DNA of 64,000 nt, taken from the NCBI GenBank assembly GCA_009777735.1, contig WRLF01000002.1, forward strand, positions 1 to 64,000. The letters are read 5' to 3'. This DNA comes from Treponema sp. Lineage in GTDB: Bacteria > Spirochaetota > Spirochaetia > Treponematales > Breznakiellaceae. Below, piece by piece: positions 23,425-31,226 of this stretch. The translations under genes were made by a program, and so were the position numbers. The stretch's first letter is position 1; each line of letters opens with the position of its first letter. The notes under the pieces are model-generated. The model was given only the letters and a program-made list of their open reading frames with translations. It made no database searches and was not told where the DNA came from.

Positions 23425-24711
23425 ATGGTAATCGCATCAATTGACATTCAAAACGGCAAAGTCGTCCAGCTTAAACAGGGTGACGAGCTGGTTTTACAGC
23501 GGGATAATCCTCTGGAACTGGCGGCGGAATTTGATCGTTACGGCGAAGTGGCGGTCATCGATCTTGATGCAGCCATGAATAAAGGCTCAAATATCGAACT
23601 GATAAAGCCGCTTCTGCAAAAAGCCGAGTGCAGGGTAGGGGGCGGCATCAGAACTCCGCAGCAGGCAAAAGAACTGGTCAGCCTTGGTGCCCGAAAAATT
23701 ATAGTCGGTTCCGCCGCTTTTCGTGATGCTTCGGGTAATTTCGGGGTAAACATCCCCTTCCTCGAATCCATGGCAAAGACAATCGGCAGGGAGCGGCTCA
23801 TTGTTGCCGTTGACGCGCGCGGCGGTGAAATTGTCGTGGACGGCTGGAAAACCCCCACCGGCCTCGATCTGATTGCAGCGGCAAAAGCCGTCGAAGTGTA
23901 TGCCGGGGAACTGCTCTTCACGTGCGTTGAGAAAGAAGGCATGATGCAGGGTATAGACCTTGAACCTGTGCAAAACTTGCGTGCGGCAGTTTCCTGTCAA
24001 ATAACCGCCGCCGGCGGCGTTTCAACGTTAGACGAAATAGAATCCCTTGCCGCCATCGGCTGCGATGTCCAGCTCGGCATGGCCCTGTACACCGGCAAAA
24101 TAGCTCTCGCCGACGCTTTCATCGCTTCGTTGAACTGGAAAAAATCCCAGTCCCCGATCCCCGATCCCCGATCCCTGATCCCTGTCATAGCGCAATCCCC
24201 CGACGGACAGGTTCTCATGACCGGTTTTACCGACAGGGAAGCGTTAACCGAAACTTTCAAGCGGGGAAATGTTTGTTTCCACAGCCGCAGCCGGAACAAG
24301 CTATGGATGAAAGGTGAAACATCGGGAAACACGCTAAAACTTGTGCGGATGCGCGCCGACTGTGACCGTGACGCGATTCTTGCCGTTGCCGAACCGGCCG
24401 GCCCTGTCTGTCATACGGGGGCGTGGTCATGTTTCGGAACAAACAGAAACTTTACATGGGAATTATTGCAGGGCATTATCGCCGAACGTTTTCGCAATCC
24501 CGTTCCTGGTTCGTACACAGCAACTCTTGACGACGAACTTGTACGGGAAAAAATCATGGAAGAAGCAAAAGAACTGTGCGAGGCAAAAACCCGTGATGAA
24601 ATTATCTGGGAAGCTGCCGACCTTCTCTATTTTGCAACCGTACTGTTAAGCCGAGAGGGAGTGAGCGTACAGGATGTCCTTGACGAGCTTGACCGGAGAA
24701 ACAAAAAGTAG
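23425..24711 (+). CDS. HisA-HisI-HisE trifunctional fusion
   Basis: The product is 428 aa and carries three histidine enzymes. Residues 1-237 are HisA (ProFAR isomerase), with ASIDIQNGKVVQL, RVGGGIRTPQQA and VAVDARGGEIVVDGW giving the catalytic Asp7 and Asp130. Residues 252-340 are HisI (phosphoribosyl-AMP cyclohydrolase), with FTDREAL, CFHSRSRNKLWMKGETSGN and the metal-binding ADCDRDA and CHTGAWSC. Residues 345-428 are HisE (phosphoribosyl-ATP pyrophosphatase), with EEAKELCEAK and WEAADLLYFATVLL. HisI-HisE fusions are common; HisA at the front is unusual. The linker 241-251 is encoded by 7-bp tandem repeats, suggesting a recent join. hisH and hisF are absent from the window. Confidence 0.93.
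   Translation: MVIASIDIQNGKVVQLKQGDELVLQRDNPLELAAEFDRYGEVAVIDLDAAMNKGSNIELIKPLLQKAECRVGGGIRTPQQAKELVSLGARKIIVGSAAFRDASGNFGVNIPFLESMAKTIGRERLIVAVDARGGEIVVDGWKTPTGLDLIAAAKAVEVYAGELLFTCVEKEGMMQGIDLEPVQNLRAAVSCQITAAGGVSTLDEIESLAAIGCDVQLGMALYTGKIALADAFIASLNWKKSQSPIPDPRSLIPVIAQSPDGQVLMTGFTDREALTETFKRGNVCFHSRSRNKLWMKGETSGNTLKLVRMRADCDRDAILAVAEPAGPVCHTGAWSCFGTNRNFTWELLQGIIAERFRNPVPGSYTATLDDELVREKIMEEAKELCEAKTRDEIIWEAADLLYFATVLLSREGVSVQDVLDELDRRNKK
24152..24186 (+). repeat. Five 7-bp repeats at the HisA-HisI junction
   Basis: The units are CCCCGAT three times, then CCCTGAT and CCCTGTC, contiguous. Because 7 is not a multiple of 3, a change in unit number would shift the frame between HisA and HisIE. 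A similar CCCCGATCCCC/CCTGATC stretch occurs at 28074-28095, at the end of the radical SAM gene. Confidence 0.9.
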
Positions 24712-24717
24712 GGAACT

Positions 24718-25896
24718 GTGAGTAAGTACTGGAATAACCGTATAAAAAATCTTTCACCATACATTCCCGGAGAACAGCCAAAAGACAGAAAATTTGTTAA
24801 ACTAAATACCAACGAAAACCCCTATCCCCCTTCGCCGAAAGTTATCGAAGCGATAAAAAAAGCAGCAAACGGGGATTTACGGCTGTATCCCGATCCGACA
24901 AGTACAATGTTTCGGGAAGCTGCCGCTGTCCGCTACGGTGTAAAACCGGATCAGGTGTTCGCGGGAAACGGTTCCGATGAAATTCTCGCTTTCGCTTTTG
25001 GCGCTTTTTTTGAAAATGCAAACGGCGCAGCAAGCAGCGGCACAGATGCGATTCTTTTTCCCGACATCACGTACAGTTTTTACCCGGTATATGCCGGTTT
25101 ATGGGATATTCAATACCGGACAATCCCGCTATGTGACGATTTTTCGATTAACTGTGATGATTATAAAATTCCATGCGGCGGCATCATTTTCCCTAACCCC
25201 AATGCTCCGACAGGTATACCAATTCCATTAGGTGACATAATATCACTTGCAGAGCATCTTGAAGGGCAGGGCAGGGTACTTGTTGTTGATGAAGCATATT
25301 GCGCGTTTGGAGAATCCAATGGCAAAGCCGTTGGCAATTCGGTAGTTCCATATATCGGGAAACACAAAAATATTTTAACAGTGCATACCATGTCAAAACA
25401 GATGAGCCTTGCGGGGCTGCGTTTTGGTTTTGCCATCGGCTCGGAAGAGTTAATTGAAGGATTGTACCGTATAAAAGATTCGTTTAACTCCTACCCCGTT
25501 GACCGTCTTGCCCTTGCCGGAGCAGCCGCCGCAATTACCGATACCGCTTACTATGATGACATTAACGGTAAAGTAATGGTAACAAGAGAACGGGTTGCGG
25601 GGGAATTGCGGGCTCTTGGGTGTAACGTGCTGCCATCGGCGGCAAATTTTATTTTTGTACAGGCGCCGGGAATAAGCGGAGCAGATTTTTTTTCAGCCTT
25701 GCGCGAACGGGGCATCCTCGTGCGGCATTTTAACAAAGAACGAATCGCCGATTTTCTGCGGGTCACCATCGGCACCGATGAGGAAATGGATGTGTTTCTT
25801 GATGCTTGTCGGGACATTATTCGCATCTTTCTCTTTTCTCTGTACCCTCCGTGCCCTCTGTGCCCTCCGTGTGAAATCCTGGGAGAAAAAAAATGA
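24718..25896 (+). CDS. hisC: Histidinol-phosphate aminotransferase
   Basis: The product is 392 aa. It is PLP-dependent and converts imidazole acetol phosphate to histidinol phosphate. Landmarks: KLNTNENPYPPSPKV, AGNGSDEILA, FPNPNAPTGI, VVDEAYCAFGESN and the PLP lysine in TMSKQMSLAGLRFGFAIG. The start is GTG with a weak TAGGGAA upstream, 6 bp after hisA-IE. The last 20 or so residues (LYPPCPLCPPCEILGEKK) are not part of the fold; they come from 9-bp repeats at 25838-25873. The end overlaps hisD by 4 bp (ATGA). Confidence 0.95.
   Translation: MSKYWNNRIKNLSPYIPGEQPKDRKFVKLNTNENPYPPSPKVIEAIKKAANGDLRLYPDPTSTMFREAAAVRYGVKPDQVFAGNGSDEILAFAFGAFFENANGAASSGTDAILFPDITYSFYPVYAGLWDIQYRTIPLCDDFSINCDDYKIPCGGIIFPNPNAPTGIPIPLGDIISLAEHLEGQGRVLVVDEAYCAFGESNGKAVGNSVVPYIGKHKNILTVHTMSKQMSLAGLRFGFAIGSEELIEGLYRIKDSFNSYPVDRLALAGAAAAITDTAYYDDINGKVMVTRERVAGELRALGCNVLPSAANFIFVQAPGISGADFFSALRERGILVRHFNKERIADFLRVTIGTDEEMDVFLDACRDIIRIFLFSLYPPCPLCPPCEILGEKK
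25838..25873 (+). repeat. Four 9-bp repeats forming the HisC tail
   Basis: The units CTCTGTACC, CTCCGTGCC, CTCTGTGCC and CTCCGTGTG are contiguous. Repeats of this CCTCYGTG kind followed by GTGAAATCCTGGGAG look like an intergenic repeat read into the gene. They are in frame, so copy-number change would lengthen the tail without a shift. Confidence 0.85.
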
Positions 25897-27260
25897 AAGT
25901 AATTCAAGGCAGCGAGTTTGATTCTTATTGGAATAGCAGCACAGTACAGAAAAATGATGAATCCGTTGACTCTGTTGTAAAAGAAATTATCGAAGCGGTG
26001 CGTTCACGCGGTGATATAGCGGTTCGCGGTTTTGCATCCCGGTTTGACAAAAGTTCCCCTCAGCAATTAGAAGTTCCATTTTCGGCAGTTGAACAAGCTG
26101 CCGGTGATTTGCGGCATAATGATCCGGAAGTGGCTGATGCTTTGACATTGGCAGCAGAACATATTCAACGATTTTCGCTCAAACAGCGGGAACAATTTTC
26201 TGATTTTGAATATGCAATGGAAAAAGGGCTTATCACCGGACAGCGGGTAATTCCCGTAGAAAAAGCGGCGATCTATGTTCCTGCAGGGCGCTTTCCCCTG
26301 TTTTCATCGGTTCTCATGGGACTTATCCCCGCATTCTGTGCCGGTGTAGAAGAAGTTATTCTCGCATCGCCGCCCCTGGAAGACGGCCTCCCTGACCGGA
26401 ACATTCTTGCCGCCGCCGGAATAGCGATCAATAACTTCCTGTCTCCTGTCTCTAATGTCAGACTGAGAGTTTTCGCCATTGGCGGAGCTCAGGCAATTGC
26501 CGCCCTTGCTTTAGGTACAGATACAATTCCCCGTGCAGATCTTATTGCCGGCCCGGGAAACAAGTTTGTTGCTGCCGCCAAACGAATCCTTTATGGTGAA
26601 GTGGGCATTGATTTCATCGCCGGCCCCTCCGATGTGCTCGTCATTGCAGATGACATCATCGTAGCTGACACCGGTACCAATGGACCAATTTCGCAGGCAG
26701 CAGACTTTATCGCCGCTGACATGATCGCCCAGGCGGAACACGACCCCGACGCATGCGCCCGCGCTTTGATTTCCGGCGGTGATTTGGCAGAACAGGTTGC
26801 TGCTGCTATTGATCGGCAGCTTGCTTCATTGCCAACAAGTGAAACTGCCCGTGCTTCGCTGGATTCAAACGGACTGATTGTCGTGTATCAAAGCAGGGAA
26901 GAAGCGGTACGCATTGCCAACATAATCGCACCCGAACATCTGGAACTGCAAACAGCCGATGATGCCTGGTGGATTCCCCGCCTGAAAAATTACGGCTCAC
27001 TGTTTCTCGGCAGCCTTTCCGCCGAAGTACTGGGCGACTATTCAGCGGGGATTAACCACACCCTGCCCACATCGGGAAGCGCCCGTTTTACCGGCGGCCT
27101 TTCGGTACGGCATTTCCTAAAAACGGTAACTACCTTGCGCTGCACAGCCGGTACCGGATTCGAAAAAGCACGTAATGCTGCGGAAGTGCTGGCAAAAGCG
27201 GAAGGGCTGGCAGGTCATGCGGCAAGTGCGGAGTTGAGAAAAGTGAAAAATGAAAAGTGA
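25893..27260 (+). CDS. hisD: Histidinol dehydrogenase
   Basis: The product is 455 aa. It is zinc-dependent and carries out the last two oxidations to histidine. Landmarks: AIYVPAGRFPLFSSVLMGLI, AIGGAQAIAALALGTDTIPR, IAGPGNKFVAAAKR, DFIAGPSDVLVIAD, AEHDPDA and IAPEHLEL, then GDYSAGINHTLPTSG. There is an insertion relative to typical HisD around residues 250-262 (DTGTNGPISQ). It overlaps hisC by 4 bp and the next gene by 11 bp. Its last codons lie in a purine tract of GTGAAAAATGAAAAGTG type. Confidence 0.96.
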   Translation: MKVIQGSEFDSYWNSSTVQKNDESVDSVVKEIIEAVRSRGDIAVRGFASRFDKSSPQQLEVPFSAVEQAAGDLRHNDPEVADALTLAAEHIQRFSLKQREQFSDFEYAMEKGLITGQRVIPVEKAAIYVPAGRFPLFSSVLMGLIPAFCAGVEEVILASPPLEDGLPDRNILAAAGIAINNFLSPVSNVRLRVFAIGGAQAIAALALGTDTIPRADLIAGPGNKFVAAAKRILYGEVGIDFIAGPSDVLVIADDIIVADTGTNGPISQAADFIAADMIAQAEHDPDACARALISGGDLAEQVAAAIDRQLASLPTSETARASLDSNGLIVVYQSREEAVRIANIIAPEHLELQTADDAWWIPRLKNYGSLFLGSLSAEVLGDYSAGINHTLPTSGSARFTGGLSVRHFLKTVTTLRCTAGTGFEKARNAAEVLAKAEGLAGHAASAELRKVKNEK

Positions 27261-28125
27261 AAAAGGAAAAAGTATTGCCCCCGTAGACAACCACCGTGAG
27301 CGTGAAAAAGGTGTACTGGTGTATCCTGTGTATTCACGGCGTGCAGGAGGGCTTTCGGTGGGGGTTAATCTGTATCCTGGAAAAAAGAGCTGTACATTTG
27401 ACTGTCCCTATTGTGAAGTGTTCCCTTTTGCAACTAACGCTGAATTTTCTGTAGAACAGATGGAACAGGATTTACGTTTGGTGATTGCCGATGCTCTGAA
27501 ACAAAATATTCCTGTTAAAGATATTTGCTTTTCCGGCAACGGCGAGCCTTCGCTGTCACCGCATTTTCCCGAAGCGCTGAAATTGGCAGGTAGAATTCGC
27601 AATGAACTGGCGCCCACTGCGGAACTGGTTCTTATAACGAACGGCACCGGGCTTTTACAGCCGGACATTTTTTCGCTGCTTCGCGATGCGGCAAGCGGTT
27701 CAACTGCCCTGAACATCTGGCTTAAGCTTGATGCGGGAACACCCGCCTGGTACCAAAAAATGAACAGTTCTGCCATTACCCACGAAAAACTTGTTGCAGC
27801 AATACAGGAATTTGCCGCCTGCGCTCCATTTACCATCCAAACCATGCTTTGTGCCGTAGATGGAAAACAGCCGCCGCCGGAGGAAGTACAGGCCTGGGAA
27901 AAACTGGTAACAGAGTTAGTTGTCATTGCATCGGAAAAAGGGCAGGGAATCCGTAAAATTCAAATGTACGGCAAAGCCCGCCCATCACCGGAAGACCCCA
28001 AAGCGCAATCTTTGCCTGTCAGTTATCTGGAAGAACGAGCTGATTCGCTGCGCCGGGCGCTAAATACCCTGACCCCCGATCCCCTGGCCCTGATCTCTGT
28101 TCCTCAAGCAGAGGTGTATCTTTAA
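27250..28125 (+). CDS. Radical SAM protein, wyosine-type family
   Basis: The product is 291 aa. The 4Fe-4S motif is CxxxCxxC (Cys48, Cys52, Cys55 in SCTFDCPYCE). The N-terminal VYPVYSRRAGGLSVGVNLYP and CFSGNGEPSLSPHFPEAL are typical of the radical SAM family related to wyosine synthesis (COG0731-like), whose substrates are mostly unknown. LITNGTGL and the C-terminal IRKIQMYGKARPSPEDP are further conserved parts. It overlaps hisD by 11 bp, so it is probably co-transcribed, but a histidine role is not implied. Its end contains CCCCGATCCCC-like repeats. Confidence 0.85.
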   Translation: MKSEKGKSIAPVDNHREREKGVLVYPVYSRRAGGLSVGVNLYPGKKSCTFDCPYCEVFPFATNAEFSVEQMEQDLRLVIADALKQNIPVKDICFSGNGEPSLSPHFPEALKLAGRIRNELAPTAELVLITNGTGLLQPDIFSLLRDAASGSTALNIWLKLDAGTPAWYQKMNSSAITHEKLVAAIQEFAACAPFTIQTMLCAVDGKQPPPEEVQAWEKLVTELVVIASEKGQGIRKIQMYGKARPSPEDPKAQSLPVSYLEERADSLRRALNTLTPDPLALISVPQAEVYL

Positions 28126-28138
28126 ATTTGAAAAATAT

Positions 28139-28372
28139 TTACATTGAAGCGGTGATACGTTCCCGAACCATTTCGCTAATAATTTGTGTTGGCATTTTAT
28201 TTGTGGATATGGAATAACTCCTGATATAATCAGCGGAAACATCGTCTAAAATGTCAAGTAATTCTCTTTGACGAGTAAATATACCACCTTTTTTTGCAGG
28301 ATCTACCTTAGGCGGGTTTTTTGTGTAGTACTCATCAAGGGCATCCGCTTCTTCTTCTGTCATTCTTGCCAT
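28139..28372 (-). CDS. BrnA-like antitoxin
   Basis: The product is 77 aa. It opens MARMTEEEADALDEYYTKNP and contains PKVDPAKKGGIFTRQ, a pattern seen in antitoxins next to BrnT-like toxins. The C-terminal half (ADYIRSYSISTNKMPTQIIS) may form a ribbon-helix-helix-like segment. GGAGG lies seven bases before the ATG and overlaps the 9-bp gap after the toxin. It ends 13 bp from the convergent radical SAM gene. Confidence 0.72.
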   Translation of the reverse strand: MARMTEEEADALDEYYTKNPPKVDPAKKGGIFTRQRELLDILDDVSADYIRSYSISTNKMPTQIISEMVRERITASM

Positions 28373-28381
28373 TGTTTCCTC

Positions 28382-28633
28382 CTATGCATCTAATAAGTAA
28401 AAATAAATCTTCTGGCATTTCATTGCATGAAAGACATTGATTGTTTTACTATCTATAAAGTTATAAATGATTTCAAGCAATCTGCCTGAATTGTCAAAAC
28501 CAACGATGATATATTTTTCTTCATCATCTTCTAATGGTCCTTCATAACAGGGACGATTAAAGACATAGCGAATATTTTCCTCTGTAAGTCCGTGTTTAAA
28601 AGCTGACAGGTTAAATTCTATGTCTATATCCAT
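28382..28633 (-). CDS. BrnT-like toxin
   Basis: The product is 83 aa. The pattern HGLTEENIRYVFNRPCYEGP, then EEKYIIVGFDNSGRLLEIIY and INVFHAMKCQKIYFY, matches BrnT, a RelE-fold ribonuclease. The order toxin then antitoxin is that of brnTA. The ATG at 28633 has no ribosome site. TATATT on the minus strand (28645-28640) ends six bases before it, predicting a leaderless mRNA, although the -35 region is poor. Confidence 0.78.
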   Translation of the reverse strand: MDIDIEFNLSAFKHGLTEENIRYVFNRPCYEGPLEDDEEKYIIVGFDNSGRLLEIIYNFIDSKTINVFHAMKCQKIYFYLLDA

Positions 28634-28674
28634 ATAGAGAATATAATGTATATCAAATAATTTTAAAAGCCCCG

Positions 28675-30396
28675 CTAAAAAGCCGTATCCTCCGCCTGGC
28701 GCTTAATCTTCTTCGTTGTAGTCATTTCCATTGGCCGGTCAAGTATTACTGTCCGCCCGATGCGCTGATAGGGCTGCAATCGTTGGTTCACTTCTGCAAC
28801 GATATTTTCTATGCGGGTTTTCATTTGCTCTTTGGAAAGATCGTTCCCGTTTTCATCCTTAAATTCGGGGCTGGGATAAAACAGCGCTTCTATGCCTTCA
28901 ACCTTGGTTTTTGCGTCGGACAAAAAACCCCGCACCAGTATTTGCTCAATTTCAAAGAACAGCTGGAATTCATTTTCGATTTCTTCGGGGTAGACATTTT
29001 TTCCGCCTTCGGTAACGATCATGTTTTTTGCTCTGCCGGTAAGGTACAGGTAGTTATCCTTGTCCATGTACCCCAGATCGCCTGTTTTTAAATAACCATC
29101 CGCAGTAAATGTTTCGGCGGTTTCTTTGGGCAGATTGTAGTAGCCCTTCATCACCATAGGGCCTTTGACAATGACTTCGCCGACTCCCCGTTCATCGGGA
29201 TTTGATATTTTCATGTCAACACCGGGGCAGGGTCTGCCAACGCTCGTTTCCTTGTACTGTTCAACAGGGTTAATCGTAATGATGGGGGAGGTTTCGGTTA
29301 GGCCGTAGCCCTGCACAAAGTCAATGCCAAGCTGGTTGTACTTTTTGAAAATACTGGGAGCAAGGGGACCGCCGCCGCAGATGCAGATTCTGATTGTGCT
29401 GAGGCTGGCTTTCTTCAGAATAAAACCAAACATTTTTTTGCCGGGGTTTACCTTGAACACTTTTTTGATACACCCGGAAATTCCCATTAAAAAAGACATG
29501 AGGCCGTATACAACAGGCCCTTTTTGCTTCATCCCCCTGACAATGCCGGCCAGGACTTTGTTGAACAGCATGGGTACACCCAGCAGCATGGTAACTTTTC
29601 CTTCCCGCAGTTCATTGAGTATCTGTGTTGTCACCATCCGTTTGCCAAAAACTAATTCTGCACCGACCGAAATGGTCTCTATAAAAACAGCCAGCATACA
29701 GTAGGAATGGTGAATGGGAAGTATCGCATAAAACACATCGGTATAAAGTATAATCAACGGCGTTCCCTGAGCCAGGTAACAGTCAGATACAAAGTTCCGG
29801 TGGGTAAGCATAACGCCTTTAGGATTCCCTGTTGTTCCCGAAGTAAATAAAATAGCGGCAAGGTCATGTTCTTCGGCTTGTTCTATTTTTGCTTCCGGGC
29901 CGTTCAGATCGTAGATGTATGTGCCAGTACTTTTTTTTAGGGATATTATTTGAGTCAATTCGCCGGGAGATTGCGTGTAATATTCATGTTTTTCTTCATC
30001 AACAAAAAGAAATTGTGCGCCTGCGGTTTTTATTAACAGGTCTATTTCTTCTGTTTTAAGCTGATAGTCAATGGGAACGACGGTTGCGCCGGCAAAAAGT
30101 ATACCCAGATAGGCCACTGCCCATTCAGGGGAGTTTTTTCCGGTCAATGCCACCCGGTCTCCCCTGCGTATACCCTTGCTGTGCAGCCATCGGGCGACAG
30201 CCTCAATGATCATGAGAGACTCGGTATAATTAAGGCTGATCCGGTCAGGTTCAAATACAGTAAAACACAATCTTTCGGGATAGCGTGAAACGGTTATTCT
30301 AAACATCTCCGGCAAAGTCGGCCACTCACCGGTAAAGTCTTTTCCCCGGTAATCTTTCAAAAACTCCCATGGTTTTTCAGTGTAAGGTACACCCAT
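28675..30396 (-). CDS. AMP-forming acyl-CoA synthetase
   Basis: The product is 573 aa of the ANL superfamily. It would activate a fatty or other carboxylic acid with ATP and CoA. Motifs: the phosphate loop LFTSGTTGNPKGVMLTHRN, FVQGYGLTETSPI, GYLKTGDLGYMD and LTGRAKNMIVTEGGKNVYPEEIE, with the C-terminal catalytic lysine in TTTKKIKRQ. Length and sequence fit the long-chain fatty acid-CoA ligase group. AAGGAGG precedes the ATG. It is a single gene between the BrnTA-like pair and a divergent lipoprotein. Confidence 0.92.
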   Translation of the reverse strand: MGVPYTEKPWEFLKDYRGKDFTGEWPTLPEMFRITVSRYPERLCFTVFEPDRISLNYTESLMIIEAVARWLHSKGIRRGDRVALTGKNSPEWAVAYLGILFAGATVVPIDYQLKTEEIDLLIKTAGAQFLFVDEEKHEYYTQSPGELTQIISLKKSTGTYIYDLNGPEAKIEQAEEHDLAAILFTSGTTGNPKGVMLTHRNFVSDCYLAQGTPLIILYTDVFYAILPIHHSYCMLAVFIETISVGAELVFGKRMVTTQILNELREGKVTMLLGVPMLFNKVLAGIVRGMKQKGPVVYGLMSFLMGISGCIKKVFKVNPGKKMFGFILKKASLSTIRICICGGGPLAPSIFKKYNQLGIDFVQGYGLTETSPIITINPVEQYKETSVGRPCPGVDMKISNPDERGVGEVIVKGPMVMKGYYNLPKETAETFTADGYLKTGDLGYMDKDNYLYLTGRAKNMIVTEGGKNVYPEEIENEFQLFFEIEQILVRGFLSDAKTKVEGIEALFYPSPEFKDENGNDLSKEQMKTRIENIVAEVNQRLQPYQRIGRTVILDRPMEMTTTKKIKRQAEDTAF

Positions 30397-30500
30397 TTTA
30401 TCCTCCTTATTTTACAACTATCCGTTAGAGTACGACACATGATAACTTGATAAGTTGCAATAAATATGCCCAGCCTGTTACGGTAATCGTTCTGATTTGT

Positions 30501-30506
30501 TATACT
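30501..30506 (+). promoter_or_regulatory. -10 box six bases before a lipoprotein start
   Basis: TATACT at 30501-30506 is followed by six bases and the ATG at 30513. No good -35 hexamer was found at 16-18 bp, so this is a weaker leaderless case. Confidence 0.45.
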
Positions 30507-30512
30507 ATGTAT

Positions 30513-31226
30513 ATGAGAAATTACCCATTAATTATTCTTTCTTTGGTGACATTCATGCTATTTATGTCCTGCGCAACACAAATAAGCGGGACCCTTCATG
30601 CTGAAGGGCAGGCGGACCTGAATGTTAACACTTCCCTGGGGACCGCAATAACCGGGTTGATTAGAGCGTTTGCCACCGTATCCGGTGAGTTTTCTCCGGA
30701 TGCGCCTGTTTTGGATGGCGCTGCTGTAAGTGCGTCCATGTCTGTGGCGCCGGGCATTGAATCGGTTTCATTGAGAAACAGAACGCCGACGAGGCTTGAA
30801 GGGCCGGTCAGGATATCGCAGATCAGTTCTTTCCTTGCAAGCGGAAATGCCGCAGGTTTCATCAATTTTGAACAGAGAGCAAACGGCGGCAGTTGTACCA
30901 TCAACCTGAGCCTCTCTTCCGGGCCGGGGGTCTTAAGCCACCTTTCCCCCGAAATCCATGGTTACCTTGAAGCGCTTATGGCGCCGCTTGCCACCGGAGA
31001 AAGATTAACCAGAACGGAGTATCTTGAGTTGGTCAGTTCGGTTTACGGCAGGGGAGTATCTGATGAAATTGCCGCCTCAAGAATCAATGTTTCGCTTGAA
31101 TTTCCCGGTCAGGTGCAGAGTGTAAGAGGCGGAACATATTCCGGCAGGAGGGCGGAATTTGACATTCCGCTGGTTAGCGTTCTGGTGCTTGAAGTTCCAT
31201 TAAGCTATGAGGTTATTTGGAATTAA
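30513..31226 (+). CDS. Lipoprotein of unknown function
   Basis: The product is 237 aa. The lipobox LFMSC gives Cys18 when started at 30513. The mature part is rich in Ser, Gly and Ala with short beta-like stretches (LNVNTSLGTAITGLIRAFAT, then INFEQRANGGSCTINLSLSS), and no known domain was recognised. Longer ORF starts upstream are rejected because they precede the signal peptide. The last four bases overlap the convergent TPR gene end, so mutual transcript interference is possible. Confidence 0.75.
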   Translation: MRNYPLIILSLVTFMLFMSCATQISGTLHAEGQADLNVNTSLGTAITGLIRAFATVSGEFSPDAPVLDGAAVSASMSVAPGIESVSLRNRTPTRLEGPVRISQISSFLASGNAAGFINFEQRANGGSCTINLSLSSGPGVLSHLSPEIHGYLEALMAPLATGERLTRTEYLELVSSVYGRGVSDEIAASRINVSLEFPGQVQSVRGGTYSGRRAEFDIPLVSVLVLEVPLSYEVIWN

